Origin: Manis javanica
Taxonomy: Eukaryota > Chordata > Mammalia > Pholidota > Manidae
NCBI RefSeq assembly: GCF_040802235.1
Contig: NC_133164.1
Location: 117,632,302-117,696,301 of the forward strand
DNA: 64,000 nt
Direction: 5' to 3'
The notes below the pieces were generated by a model. That model searched no databases. It saw only the letters and a list, made by a program, of their open reading frames with translations, and was not told the origin of the DNA. Each line of letters opens with the position of its first letter. Within the stretch, counting starts at the first letter, position 1. Positions 22,640-35,599 of this stretch are shown in pieces. The position numbers and the translations under genes were made by a program.

Positions 22640-24440
22640 CACACATATATGAAAATCTATATTGATATTAAAAACAAACTGCAAACTAACATATATAAAA
22701 CTGTGAATTTGGAGAAGTTCACTTGCTTCCTGGGCCACATTTTATAGACCCAAAAATGAAAGGAGTAGAATACGATCTCCAAAGCTCTCGATTTTCACCT
22801 ATGCGTCTATAGATTTAAGATGAACAATTATATGCCATCCCATCATGATGTTTTTACTGTAGCCCTGTTTCAAAGCTATGATCTTATCAATAGCCTTGCA
22901 ATTTAATTTGCTAATATATTGACTAGGAGTAGAAATTATCTGCAACATTGTGTGGTTAAATGAATAAGAAATAAATATAAGGACCATCATTGGTACTAGG
23001 GCTCCATTTGAGATGATAAAGCTCAGAGCATTGGAGTTCAGTTTCTCAAGATATTATTTATATAAAATTCAATTATGCATTATATTTTTTATATAATATT
23101 GTTAATATATATGTATATGTTATATATTTACATCATATATAATATATAACATTAAATATTATATAATTATATATAGAGGTCAGCAACCTAAAGCCTTTGC
23201 TATTTCCAATATTCTGTTTTAACTAATGCTTTAAGTAGCATTTTTTTAACTTAAAGAAATTAGAGAAAAGACGATCATTGAAAACACCAATTAGTAAAGC
23301 TGTTGTTTATATCTATAATGAAAAGTGCAAAATAACCAAAAAGTGTCACTTGCTATACTGTGTATTAAAGTCTCTTATCTTAGGTTTATTCTTTTCATTT
23401 TTGTTTTTTGATATGTATGGTTTATTTCTACACAAGCAATAAATTACATTCCACATATCTTTAATTTAATCTTGAAACTTGACATATTATATTGAATTTT
23501 GTTTGCTTCTAAGTGTTGTGCAGTATAAGTTTGGTTCATCAAATTATAAAATTCAGTATTTTTTTCCTTCAGGTAATAGAAAATTTTTAAATAAATGACA
23601 TTTTGGTTCACTACATTAAATTTGGTGGGGTGTCATAGATAAGAGTGAAAAACAAAATCTAAAGCATTTATATTTTAAAAAAATAAGAGTGATGCATAAC
23701 CTCTAACCTAAAAAAATCTCGTTTTTTTACTAAAATTTAAAAAAATCCTTAAGCTTGGGCTGTACACATTAAGTAGGCTATTTGAAAATGATAAAACATT
23801 TCGTATATTAGACTTCAGCATAGCTAAAAACTGACACTTTAAACAATAGACTGAGGGGCTAGATACCAATAAAAATTATTGCACTAAGTTTAATGGCAAA
23901 ATTGAGATGTAATTAGCTCAGAGCATAGAGCTGTGAGAGAAACCTGTCAATACCCACTCCCTCCTTCCTCCTAAATCACTCCATTTGTATTCTGATAACT
24001 CATTTATAACTTTCTCTGAAAATTTCCACACTTTCCTAATTACCATGTAAGATCCACGTCTATTAAATTCCTGCATGTATCTTTCCAATATTTCAATCCT
24101 TTCTTTCATTAATTACTCCATTCTGAACAACTCCTCGTCATTGGGCTGCCGGCCACCTGGATAATGGTAGGAAACCTCTGTGTACCTCTGGTGCCCGATG
24201 TGTCTGCATCCACAGCATTAGAGAACTTGTGATGGTCCCATGGACCCCTGACAATTCTAATATTTCATAAATGTTGTCGACTTAAATTTAGTTCATTTCA
24301 CTCTCTAAAACTTTGGAAGCGCACAGTAGGCAAAAGTTTACTGTTCTGAGGACAGACTGCAGTTACTGTCATCCTTGCACAGGTGTGCTCTCTCAGGGAG
24401 CCCAGATAGGGAAATTCCATTCTACGGCCTAGTCCAGGCC
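22640..24440. other. AT-rich region, no gene
   Basis: Includes an extremely AT-rich tract at 23045-23178, nearly all TATAT/ATAAT. No coding signal or recognisable recent repeat elsewhere. Confidence 0.5.
23045..23178. repeat. AT-rich low-complexity tract
   Basis: Over 130 bp almost without G or C, composed of TATAT and ATTATATAA motifs and able to form several short hairpins. Confidence 0.9.
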
Positions 24441-24449
24441 TGCCTTCTC

Positions 24450-25010
24450 CTCGCTCACATTTCTGCAGTTTCTTTATCTCTGACTCAAAGCTGATCATCC
24501 TCCATTCCATCCTCACCATTACTGTCACAGAGGTCTTCCTAAAGTCCCTTTTTGCATAGGCTAATGTTCAGCTCTAGAATTTCATGCTTGATTATTACCT
24601 ATAAAATAGAATTTGAAGTGTTATACTAGATGCTCAAGGCTCTGTCATAATTGAGTCACAAGTTATTTGCTGAACTACTTCAGCATATACCTACTCTCCT
24701 GCAAGAAATCTCCATACTTCTGAATTGGCCCTTTAGCAAACATGAAATAATATATTTATTTTCCCAGCCTTCAAAATTGTTCTGCCTTAAAAACCTTTCA
24801 CTTTATCTACATCTACCTTTCCTTCAAAGCTAAACCATGTCCCACATTGTGATGAGGGTTATGACTACGCCATTTAGTGACGTCTCCCTTGTCCAGCTCT
24901 TACACACTTACTGTCTACCTCATCATTTGGATTTTAGTAATGCTATGTCACAGTATCAAATTGTGTATATGTGTGTGTTGTTACAGGCCATAAGCCTGTT
25001 GAAGGTAGAG
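24450..25010 (+). mobile_element. L2 LINE fragment(s)
   Basis: Sense L2 character: 'catcctccattccatcctca', 'gatgctcaaggctctgtcat', 'tgctgaactacttcagcata', 'ctttccttcaaagctaaacc'. It follows the L2 ORF2/3' order (building-block phrases 'caaggccctgcatgatct' and 'ccttcaaggcccagct') in a decayed form. Confidence 0.6.
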
Positions 25011-25109
25011 ACTATTCCCAATAAATTTATGTCAATTGTGATAGAAAACTAAGGTGATTCAGGCATATATACAATCAAGGAACATAAGAAACAGATTCAA
25101 AACAACCAA

Positions 25110-25240
25110 TCACCTAATCAGTATTTATCACCTATTTTGTGTTTGAAAGATGTTAGATTGCAGGGATTTTTAAAAAATGAATGGGAAATAGTCTGTTCTC
25201 AAGAGATTAACAGTGTAATCTTAATAACATACATGAGTGT
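25110..25240 (-). mobile_element. L2-like fragment, antisense
   Basis: 'atcagtatttatcacctatt' and 'gtctgttctcaagagattaa' resemble antisense L2 3' sequence ('ttattgagcacctactatgt ... ctcatggagcttacagtct'). Weak. Confidence 0.4.
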
Positions 25241-25249
25241 AGTAATTAT

Positions 25250-27170
25250 ACTTCAAAAAAATGCAGCTTATCATAAGGTGCTGTTGAGAGAGAATTTGTG
25301 TGAACCTTATATTTCACTTTAATCCTTAGTACACATACCAAAGTCTGTCAGTGGTAGGCGTCCCCTTGAGATACAAGGAATCTGAAACAACATTTAAGTA
25401 AAGGAGAAAGGAACTTAGAAATCCTTTTGGGATATACCTTCAATGAACAATCTTCACAAACTTTTAGAGATCCACACATACTGCCAGGTGTTAAGAAATA
25501 AAATATAAAATCTTGCATCCCAAGAGAGTACAGCCATGACAATAAATTCAGTTGTTTTAATCTTAGATTTCATTTTACTTAACATGATTCCTTTAGAATT
25601 TACTCTCACTAATATACCTACAACTCCTAATTGGGAAGATCCTGAATCAATATCACTGTGTAAACTATCTCCTTCCACCCTGAATCTTTGTAGATCAGAA
25701 TAGTTCTAGGATCCATGAGGGAATGTGGTGTGGAGGAGGGAGAACTTGCCCCTGAAACCATTGCTATCCTTATGTCCAAATGAAGTCATTGGAAATTCTC
25801 TGAAGGTGAGTTCCTGTTTTTCAGAGATAGTAGAGGGTAGAGGCATCGGAGGAAGGTGGTTGGTGGCTTTCTTTAGCAACAAAGATTTAAGAAATTTGGG
25901 AGGTCCAAGTTCTTAATTTTACTTTCTCCATCTCATGATTTAGGTTCCCATCAGGGCTCCTAATATCCTTACCTTAGAGGCCAGGCACTGTTGGGCCTGA
26001 ATTGGTACAGAAGCTCGGCACAGTTTCAGTCAGGCCTGTAACCTGCAGCTCAAACATGACTTTCCTGAAGTTCTGATGCATATTTGCTCCCATTTTCTTA
26101 GCAGTTACTGTCCAGCCTTCTCTGATCTGCTCTGTGTGTTGCTGTGGCCAAATCCTATGGGAATCCCAGGACAAGGGACACCTGTTAATATAGTCCATAA
26201 AACCCAACCTTTCGATTCACAGAGCAGGTCAGAGAAGGTTGGATGGGAACATGAAGAAGGAATATACATCAGAACTTCAGGTACATATGAAAAAAGGAAC
26301 TCTAATGTCTGCTTCCAATATAACTTTCAATAGTCATTTCGCTATACAATCATAGAATATATTTTTGTCCTTTTTAAGCATTAACTCTTTTACCTACTAA
26401 GTGGATAAAACCATCACTTTTTGAAAAGGGATTCTTGACCAAGATGACTCTGTGCTTTAAAAGAAATCCCCAGGATCAAGAGTAGCTTTCAAATAATTGA
26501 GAAGCAATAGAACAATAAAATTGTATTTGAGACTGACTTCCACACTTAATATTCACATGACTTATAAAGCACAATGTTTTAGAATTGTGGGGTTTTTAAA
26601 AATATATAAACACCCTCACAAGTACATAAACCTTTGAAAGTGAATGACTGTAAGGAATTTAGGACAGCCTGAATGCCAAGTAGGTAGGAGCTGGGCCTCA
26701 TTGAACGTAGATCGCAGCACGAGGGAGTCCACACAAATAGGTCTAAATTAAAGCTGAGAAAGGTGAGGTGATGAGAATAGGAGAGTAAAACCCAGGGACA
26801 TCCATGTGCTAAGGACTAGAGTAATTTCTGTCCCACTATCCTGGAGATTGTGGAGAATGCTTATCCTCAATACTAACCCTTCTGGACATTATGTAATGTG
26901 ATATTTGCCCTTCAGTAGGTTATGACAATTTCAGCAATAGCCTAATTAGTGTACATTTACATTATCCAATGCTTTCAAAGCAGACTAGGCCATTCATAGT
27001 ACACCCTGGCTGACATGGTTGGAAAGGGAGGTATTGGTGACACTCTCTATAAAAAACTTAAAATTTCAAAACAAAGGACAAAAAGAAAAGATTTCTTTCC
27101 TCCATTACCATAAATCATGTGTTTTTTTTTACAAGTTTTAAAATAACTGAGTCTTACAGAGGCATATTTC
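25250..27170. other. No gene recognised
   Basis: Unique or anciently repetitive DNA. Short open frames at 25725-25916 and 26076-26333 (plus) show no domain. No CpG clusters. Confidence 0.4.
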
Positions 27171-27179
27171 CAGGGCCTC

Positions 27180-27365
27180 TAGAGCATGTGGGTTTGGGTC
27201 TCAGCACTACCATTGATGAATGGCATAATTGGAACAATTGATTTAATACCCCTGTGCCTCAGTTTATTCACCTGGGATTGCAGTAATAGTAGCACCCACC
27301 TGAGAGTATTGTGAGAATGGGTACAAAAGCATTTAAACTATAAAGGAACTGTAATAAGTACTGTA
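27180..27365 (+). mobile_element. MIR SINE
   Basis: 'gtgggtttgggtctcagcac' + 'taccattgatgaatggcata', 'cccctgtgcctcagtttatt', 'cacctgggattgcagtaata', 'agtattgtgagaatgggtac' follow MIR in order. Confidence 0.85.
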
Positions 27366-27369
27366 GGTG

Positions 27370-29390
27370 TTAGCAGTTTTTATAGTATATATAAATGCAG
27401 TAGATTCAAGAGCACACAAGTATAGATCTATTATTAAAACTTAGATGAGATAAAGGGCTAAAAATACATGGCCAAAGTGCAGCAATGTTATTTACTAAAA
27501 CCTATACTTATTTTGATTGAAAAAGTAAGAATTTATAAATGAGATAAAGAAAAACTGTATGAAGTTAAATCCTATATTTTAAAATACCTAATAATAAGCC
27601 TCATACTTAGCATCCCTAGTATCTACCTTGAATGTTTAATGCAGACTCAAAGCATATTAGTCAATGCTAATGTTTGACAGAACTTAGAGATGTTAAAAAA
27701 ATGCTTAATTTCATAACCTATGATACTTAGAAAAAGCTGTATTTAAACACCGTTGTATGGTCTAAATACCTTAATTAGTGAAGAACAAAGAGGAAAGATG
27801 AGTTTAATTTTTTATCTAAGAAATTAAAAGGACAATTTTTTGAAAATGAAGGGACATTAGGAAATTAATAAAGTTGGTGCAAACTAAAATATAAAACAAA
27901 AGCCATTTGAAAAACTAAATAAATCTGAAATATGACACTTAGAAAATATTAATACAATAGATTTAACTCCATGTGAAATTTATCAAGGCAAAAAAAATAG
28001 TTAACAAAAATGACCAGATAGGGGGATTACAGGCAAGTATTTTATAAACTATGTAGTAGTAAATTTGAAAACTTAGCAAGTATGATTTCCTAGGTAAAAT
28101 ACAAATTACTGAAATTGAATCAAGAAAATAGGAGGCAAGTCATTTACCATTGATAAACTTAAAAAAAATTTAGAGCTCTGCCATTGGGAAGGGCCCCAGG
28201 AGCACATGGTTGCACACATGAGCTTTTTTTCCTCTTAGAAACAGATAATTCTGGTGTTGTTTATAATATCCAGTCCATGGAAATAATTAACAACTCCTAA
28301 TTTACTTTATGGGTATAACACACTCAAAACCTAATAACAAGGAATACCAAATGCTAATCTGACTTAATTAAGAGTAGATATTCAGATGTAACATAAATAT
28401 TAGTAAAAAAAACTCAAGAAGACAGAAAAATGCATTAGGCATTGTCTGTATTAGGTCTGCAAGATTTGTACCATGTCAAAAGTTATTTAGGACATTTTAC
28501 CAAGTTAACACATTAAATAAGAAAAACCATATGATGATACCAATAGGTACTGAAAAGTACCTGATAAAAATCCCTTGGCTATTAATAAAATCTCTACATA
28601 GAACAGGAAACATTTCCTGGGGAAATTTATAGAATCCTCACAATATTTTGTTGCTACAGAGACTTGCATTTCATTAGATGAAATAAATGTTGCCACTGGA
28701 AGTAAAGGCACTTGATTACAAAAGACCCCTGGAGCTTTAACTTTATTTCAGTGTCACTTTAAAATATTAAAGATGGAGCATTCATTAAACATAGAGAGGA
28801 AAGATTTAAATATTAACATGCAGACAACCAAGAGTTGTACTAAAAGAGAATGAGAATCAACATTTTGGGATTGCTCAGGGGTAGCTTAATTCACAGTACA
28901 ATTTACTTCAAGAAAATATTTTCCCCAAGTAAGTACAAGTTATTGCAGTCAATTCTGAAAAATATAGGACAAGAAGCAAAATATTTTCAAAGAAAACATG
29001 TAGCTCTGAGGTTTTTTCCACTTTCCCATTTAATGTATTTTATTACCAGATTTAGGGTGGAGCAAATGCAATCGTGGCAATTTATTTTCAGAGAATGTTT
29101 TCCTGAATTGGACTAGACACATTGCATTTGACTATAAACCATGGAGTTCAAAAGCAACAAGAGCAACAAAACATTCTAGAAACACTGTTCCAGTTTGTTA
29201 CTGTATATACTCTGCTTTCAGGCAGCAGTGGGCTAGGCCACACCAGATTTGTAGGTGGGCAGTTTTAACAACCCCTGCACTTATATGCCAGGCTTGTCTT
29301 GGGTGGCCCCAAGATGAAATCTTTGCACTCACCTGCCAGGATCTTAAAAGTTTACATAGAGACCTTAGCAGGTCTAAGTTGTGTCCTAAA
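27370..29390. other. AT-rich unique DNA
   Basis: Nothing recognised with confidence. Purine-rich sense sequence at 27840-28160 could be very old LINE. Confidence 0.45.
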
Positions 29391-29399
29391 AATGGCTCT

Positions 29400-29855
29400 C
29401 ACTGTGGAAATTATGGGAAAACATACATTCCAAGGACAGGGGAGCTTCTAGTTGCCCTGGTCCAGTTTGAGGGTCAAGTGGTGGTTGTGTCCTCTTGATG
29501 ACTTCCTCCGATGCAGTGAAAACACACTACATTGATATAAAACATGTATAAATCCACACCAGATACTAAGGAAAAGAATGTAGACACATTAGGGTGCACA
29601 TCTATGTCAAGAAAACCCTGTCTAAAGTGCTTATGAGTGCATATATAGATATAAAATTATAAAGCAAAGCAAGAAAGCATTACTATAGAAAGTGGTACCA
29701 AGGAAGTGAGGGACGGCATTGTCATTGGGACAGGGAAAGTGGAAGGCTTTGGACATGTTGGTAATATTGTATATTTTACTTTATAACAGTTCTTTAAGCT
29801 GTGCATGAATGTACTTTCCTGTGCGTTCTTATTTTACAAAAAAAAAAAAAAAGTT
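29400..29855 (+). mobile_element. L1M 3' end with poly(A) tail
   Basis: 'gggacggcattgtcattggg', 'aaagtggaaggctttggaca', 'tttataacagttctttaagc' and 'tgtgcatgaatgtactttcc' form the last part of an old L1 3' end, followed by a run of 15-16 A at 29838-29853. The 5' boundary is uncertain. Confidence 0.6.
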
Positions 29856-30264
29856 TTGACAAAAAACTAAACCTTTTCATCCAGCACAGAAGCCATGAAT
29901 CAGTTTTTATTTCATCAGGTGAGTATCATAGTCACTACATAATATTCACATCTATTGGTTGATTAAACTAATATCCATGATTAGTTCAAATTTCTTCTAA
30001 AGATTTAAATTAAAAAATAATTTCCAAAGAAAAATTAAGTGTTTTCCTTGTCCTCTCTCTAGATTGGTTAATCATACAAGGAAGAATAGTAAGAGACCTT
30101 TGATAAGACCGTTTGTGTCATCTGTCCCATGTATAAAGACATTAAATTTCCCAGAGAGGTTTCACATCATAGAGGGATAGGTTGTCTCAATTTTCCTTTT
30201 ATTTTTGAATCAAAAGCAGAATTTCTGGCCCAGCTTGTTGTAGAGGAAAACACTGGAGGAAGAC

Positions 30265-30470
30265 TAGCCAGGCTTTTAATTTCAGCGCCATGAATCACTG
30301 ACTGGATGGCCTTAGGCAGATTATCAAATACCTATGAATCTATTATATTGTTTATAAAATTATAATAATATGAACCTTCATGATCTTCTGAGGTTTAAAG
30401 GTAAAAGTGCATACAGCATTGAACACCCTAGCCTGGCATTTAGTGTTTGTTTATGAAATGATACATATTT
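30265..30470 (+). mobile_element. MIR SINE, diverged
   Basis: 'tgactggatggccttaggca' + 'gattatcaaatacctatgaa' (the 'gtgaccttgggcaagttact' position), then 'tctgaggtttaaaggtaaaa' and 'gcattgaacaccctagcctg gcatttagtg' match MIR order. Confidence 0.7.
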
Positions 30471-30804
30471 TGTAAATTATTAGTAGTTAGAATATGGCTT
30501 TGATTGTTAAAACAGATACCCGAAGGTCATGACCTGAAATGCAAATATCACGTCATCTTACATTCAAAACTTAGTCACATGGTCACACCAAGCTGCACAG
30601 GAGCCTGGGAAATGTAAATTCTATCCTGAGCAGTCATCTACCCAAATGGAGATCCTTTTACAATAGAAAGAGTGGAGAATAGATACTTGGCAGTCTTATG
30701 TTTAAGGTGTTACCACTTAATGTGGAAAGGAAAGGAAGACAACAGACTGGCATAGAATTTGACAACTACTGATTAAATGAGTGGATTTTTTTAAATAAGT
30801 TTTT

Positions 30805-30970
30805 ATGAAAATTCATTCACTCATTTGTTAAACAAATCTTAATGAATCTCAAATGTCTGATGGACTTGGGAGGTTGAAGAAGAGAATAATGAAGTAGAAT
30901 ATGTCTTGTTCCTTGAGGAGATTATATTCTAGATAGGAGATACTCGAGAAACAACAAAAAAATTGTTTTT
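30805..30970 (-). mobile_element. L2 LINE fragment, antisense
   Basis: 'attcattcactcatttgtta' + 'aacaaatcttaatgaatctc' then 'ccttgaggagattatattct' + 'agataggagatactc' are the antisense L2 3' end in order. Confidence 0.75.
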
Positions 30971-30999
30971 AGCAATAGGTGAACAAGTATTGACATTAT

Positions 31000-33820
31000 T
31001 TTAGAACTTTGGTTCAGTGGCTAAAACACTAGGCAGAAATATCCATAAATGTAAACTTTTAAATGTTAAATGTGTATTATTTTAAGGCGCATTACTCTGT
31101 ATTAGAGTTTGACCTGTTGGAAGAACACATACCACAAGCTCTACACAGGATGGATTTTAAATGAATTGATGATGAAATCTGCCCTAGGCCGCTTGTAAAG
31201 GCCCAGTCCTGCATGCATGTGCTTTAGTTCTTTTAGTTTCCTGAGAGCTGTTAACATTCCATGAGTAAAATGTGCAGTAGGATCCACCTGTCTCATTAGC
31301 ATAGGAGCAGAAATTTCTCTTCTTTCCCATTCTCAAGGAAATTTAAGAGCAATGATAAAAAAAAATACACGACTGAATTTCCAAATATTTTTACCTCAAG
31401 CAAATGAAATTGAATAGTAAGAGTACTGTATATATCTCCTGTTAATTTTGCTTCTCAGACACTTTGTCAAATAAGGGTATGGGAAAGGAGGAGTATTGAA
31501 AAATGCACTAATTAGTACAAGGAGAAGAATAGGACCTATGTATTATTTTTACTCCAGTGGTTCATTTACCTTTGAATAAACCCAAAATATTTCTGATTAG
31601 CTGAAATTAATGATGGCCTTTTAAAATGAAACTTATAATTACACAGGGAAAAATCTGTAAGTTTAACAAATGTCCTGCAGGATAATAAAATTATATAAAT
31701 TGAATATGTATATATAATGAGTCAAGGATTATGGTTTGATGCAGGATATATTCAAATTAAATTAATTTGGCTTTTTAACAATGGTGCTGTCCTTAGGGCA
31801 ACCACCAGCAAATTAAACAGTTTTCTATATTTCAGAGGAAGATGTCGCTACTGCAGAGATATTAGAGGACTAATACTGCAGCTCAGAAAACTTTATAACA
31901 CTTACTAGGAAAAATAAATACCTGGTTTGAGAAGTTTGAATGGTCAAATACTTTCACAGTGTATTTACCTGCTAGATTTCCAGTGAGAGATTGCTCTTTC
32001 CTGGGCATAGATGAGAAATGCTCATGTGTTATGGAGAGGTACAACATCTGAAATCATAGTAGATAAAAACTTCCAGAAAATCCGAACTAAGGGTAGCCCC
32101 ATAAACATATCCTTTCATTGCTATCTCTTTCTTTCACTCCAAAAAACCATTGTGTATTGTACTTTCCAATGTGGATATTACATTTATGATAAAATACAAG
32201 AAAAAAACACGATAGTATTATGCACAAAAGGAATATTTAATATTCTAAATCCTACTTAATATTCAAAAGATTAAAAATAATCTTATTCTCCTTTAATTAT
32301 TTCTCTATTTAAATAAGTTGAATACTATTTTTTAACATAAATCTTTATACTCTTTTATGAAATACCAAATTTTCATGAGTCCCTTTGTTATTTTAGACAA
32401 AAAAACTCCATAAGTGCACAGTGATTTACATAAAGGAAAGTTTGCAACCCTCTGTGTTGCTAAAACTTTCAATACTTAACCCCTGACTTAGAACCATTTC
32501 ATTTAGTATGTGGCCTGTGGCAATAGCCAATAACTTAGTAGTAGTCTTAGAGTGGATATGAAAAGCTCCCAGCAGTGTTCTAAGCTGATGCAATAACATT
32601 TAGAGATGGGTGTATAGAATTGCTTTCTGGTTCTGGTAATGATAAACCTGCACAAGAGAACCCTCCACATATAACCTTAGTTCACAAAACTCCCAACTAT
32701 TCCAAGACTTGCATAATTGTAAGATGTAATTAAAGAGTTTGTGATACCTTCTTAATGATAAGCTAGTACATTTTTTTCTTTTAATTAAGAATTTATCCTC
32801 TAATTTTTCCTAAATGAATTTCCCTAGTATTTTGGAAGATACATTTTAAAGACAAAATTGTCATTCAAGCATTTTAATCATCTGCAGTGTGTCATATATC
32901 TAATAAATTTTAAAGCTTTTAACAGTATCAAGAAGCCTAGTTTTATAATGTTTATTACATTTGTGTCTTTATGCAATTGTGTCACTTTACACAGAAAAGT
33001 TAAAATTATAAATATGACTGTTTTAAAATAAGAATTACAGGTAAAGATTAATATTAAAGATATGTTCAAACCCTGTCATCAATAGTAATAATGCATTGTT
33101 AAAAACAATATAGATAGGAATATACACATGCACATATAGTGGTATATTCATACAACAAAATATTATAGAACATTAAGTTTCAGGAATATTAATGTCATGA
33201 AAAGACGTTGACAGTAAATATACAGTGGAAAAAAATCACTGCTCAAAGCAAATGTAGTAATTAATTAAAAAGGGGGAAATAGGAATTTTACAATGCAGAA
33301 GCTTGGCATCCGACAGCTGAAAGTCCAGAGGAACGGTGAGCATCATGGCTTTCTTAGTCCTACAGTTCTGTCTCAGTTTCTCTGTGATTCCTGCAGGCCT
33401 GCCCACCTTCCTGTGTTGGGTTCATCTAACAAAGATACTAGAGCAGTTAGGGGTGCACATTTGAAAGGCACAGTATCTGAAAGAAATAAAGAATATGCTG
33501 GCAAAAGGGATGATAGTAACATTCTTTGCATTCTTTTTAAGTAGTTTCAACAAAGGTTTCAAGAAACACAGCTTACTATTACATGTAATGCACTCTGTTA
33601 TTTTTTATTCTCTCTCATTTTTAAAACACCCTGATCACCACAAACTAAATTTATTTTATGACTGACCAGCGGGGCACTCCCTGAGGGTTGAGCTCCACTG
33701 GCTTAGATCTATCAGGGGCCACCTCTAGAGCCAGGTCGGGTCCCCACACTGCGTGGTGTTGGAGGGTAAATGCGAGAATTCAGGAAGGAGGGCGTCAGGA
33801 TGGGCCCAGGTACCTGACCA
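31000..33820. other. Unique AT-rich DNA
   Basis: No identifiable gene. A strong acceptor-like motif (TTTCTCTGTGATTCCTGCAG, 33377-33396) is followed by an open frame to 33542, but no downstream donor is convincing. The region 31080-31280 lacks repeat character and could be conserved non-coding DNA. Confidence 0.4.
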
Positions 33821-33829
33821 AATGCTGAA

Positions 33830-34200
33830 GCACAGTGACACTGAGCGAAGTTAAAGGAAGTTCAGTATGGCCAACATGTAGAATGGGAGATCACAAGCAT
33901 TAGGACAAGCATTGAAGGGAATTTTAAGGAGTTGGACTTACCCTGAAGGAAAGGGATACCATTAAATATTTTAAAGCTGGGTGATAATCACAAAAAGGAA
34001 GATAATTCTAGCTGCAGTGCAAAACCTGTCCTGAAAGGTACTCCACCTCCCTGAGGCTCATGGTGGGGTATGGAGAGGTTGGACGTGTGCATGAAGAGAT
34101 CAAGAGGGTAGAAAGAGACTTTCCGGACCTATGTACACAGCTAGGGAAATAGAAACCATGAGGTAGGAAATGAGTATCAGCTGGTTGACAGAAAAAAGTG
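33830..34200 (-). mobile_element. L2 LINE ORF2 region, antisense
   Basis: 'ggacttaccctgaaggaaag' + 'ggataccattaaatatttta' and 'gataattctagctgcagtgc' are the reverse complement of L2 sequence 'gcagccagagtgatct ... ctccccattgcccttaggataaagtcc'. No intact frame. Confidence 0.65.
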
Positions 34201-34209
34201 AGCTAAAAT

Positions 34210-35595
34210 TTGGAAATACTGTGTTTCTTCATCTTTGGGGCTTTAGGAGATAAGTCAGGAGACTACATAGGGATTTGGAAATTAGTAACACACAGAAGGA
34301 AGCAGGATTAACCTGAAAGGCTACAGGGAATGAGAGAATCAGAGAGGAAACCAAGGTATACCAGCAATTATGGGGTGAGCTGAAAAACTCCCACAAAGAC
34401 TGGAAACAACAAGCATGTGGGAGATGCGGAGGCTGTGGCAGCAAAGAAGCTGAGGGGAAACAAAAATCAGGAAGGGCTGTTGAGAAAGTCAACCACGATA
34501 AATAGGAAACCAGCCTACTGGATTCAGAGAGAGACCACCAACACTTTGGGAGGCTATTTCCCCTGAGACACCACAGGACTGGTGTCCGCCATGTGCTGAC
34601 ATGGTGCATCGTGGAGTAAACATACCCCCATTTCCATAAACTCGACTGAAAGGCAGGGGTGAGAGAGATCCAGTTGGACCAAGACATACAGTTGAGGGAG
34701 GACTTGATTTTTGTTAAGGTAGAAGAGACAAGCAAATAACTTAAATAAATAGAACAGCACATTTTGTAACCACTAAGTAGCCCTGAATATTTTGGTCAAA
34801 AGGCACTTAAACACACCCTAAGAAACATACATTCAAACTGATCAAAATGACTTAGTGTTCAGGGTTTTACTCCCTGTGTTCCACACAGTCGGTGTCACCT
34901 ATTACATTTTGACAGACGACACTTCTGCACCCTGATTTTCTGCTCAGAACCGGTGCTAGCCAAGGAGCGCTACTGTGCTTCTGCAGAGGAAATGCTGCAA
35001 CACTCCTGCAAGCAGGGGAGACTGGTCACCTCTGTGAGGGCAAAAATGGCCCTGGCCTTGTACAGCCCCCGCTGGCAAGGCATTGCCCAAGAAAATGCAA
35101 GCAGTTTCATTTCCCAGTCAGTCTTTCCTCAGAAAAACTGCATAGTAAACCATAAGGACTCTTTTTCCTTGGACAGAAAGAAAACTCCACAGGGGAGAAG
35201 GGAACCAGTGCTTTTCCTGGTTTCTTTGAATGTATTTGCAGCATTCACATCTCTGTATTTCCAGATGGTACTGGGCATCGGAATTAATGAATTGTTTGGG
35301 CACACAACACCGAATGAAGCACAACAGGTCAAAGAAAGAAGCTTGCTCCAGAGGCTCTGACTGATCATTAAATACTTCCACTTCCTATTTAGTTCCACCT
35401 TCCAACTTCTACAGAACAATGTCAGCTCACTTTGCTTTATGTTCAGGGGGTGAAACTGGGCCGCAGATGACCGTTGATGTTGTTTTCTGTAGCCACTTGG
35501 AGGAATTATTCAAGCCCCTGTCTACAATGCCAGCTCCTTGCCTTTGCACATACGTTCATGGAAGGTCTGCATCCTCCCTCCTGCTTGGTGCTCCC
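34210..35595. other. No gene recognised; two stray open frames
   Basis: A 177-codon minus frame (34229-34762) is Ser/Leu/Pro-rich from a purine-rich plus strand and looks like composition bias. A 135-codon plus frame (34953-35360) starts MLAKERYCASAEEMLQHSCK and has no recognisable domain, promoter or splice sites. Neither can be supported as a gene. Confidence 0.4.
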
Positions 35596-35599
35596 CGGC

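Noticed and set aside
34229-34762. 177-codon minus-strand frame
   Set aside because: Ser/Leu/Pro bias mirrors a purine-rich plus strand next to an antisense L2. No domain, no clear start or splice context.
34953-35360. 135-codon plus-strand frame
   Set aside because: No recognised family, no promoter or splice sites. Length is compatible with chance in a 64-kb window.
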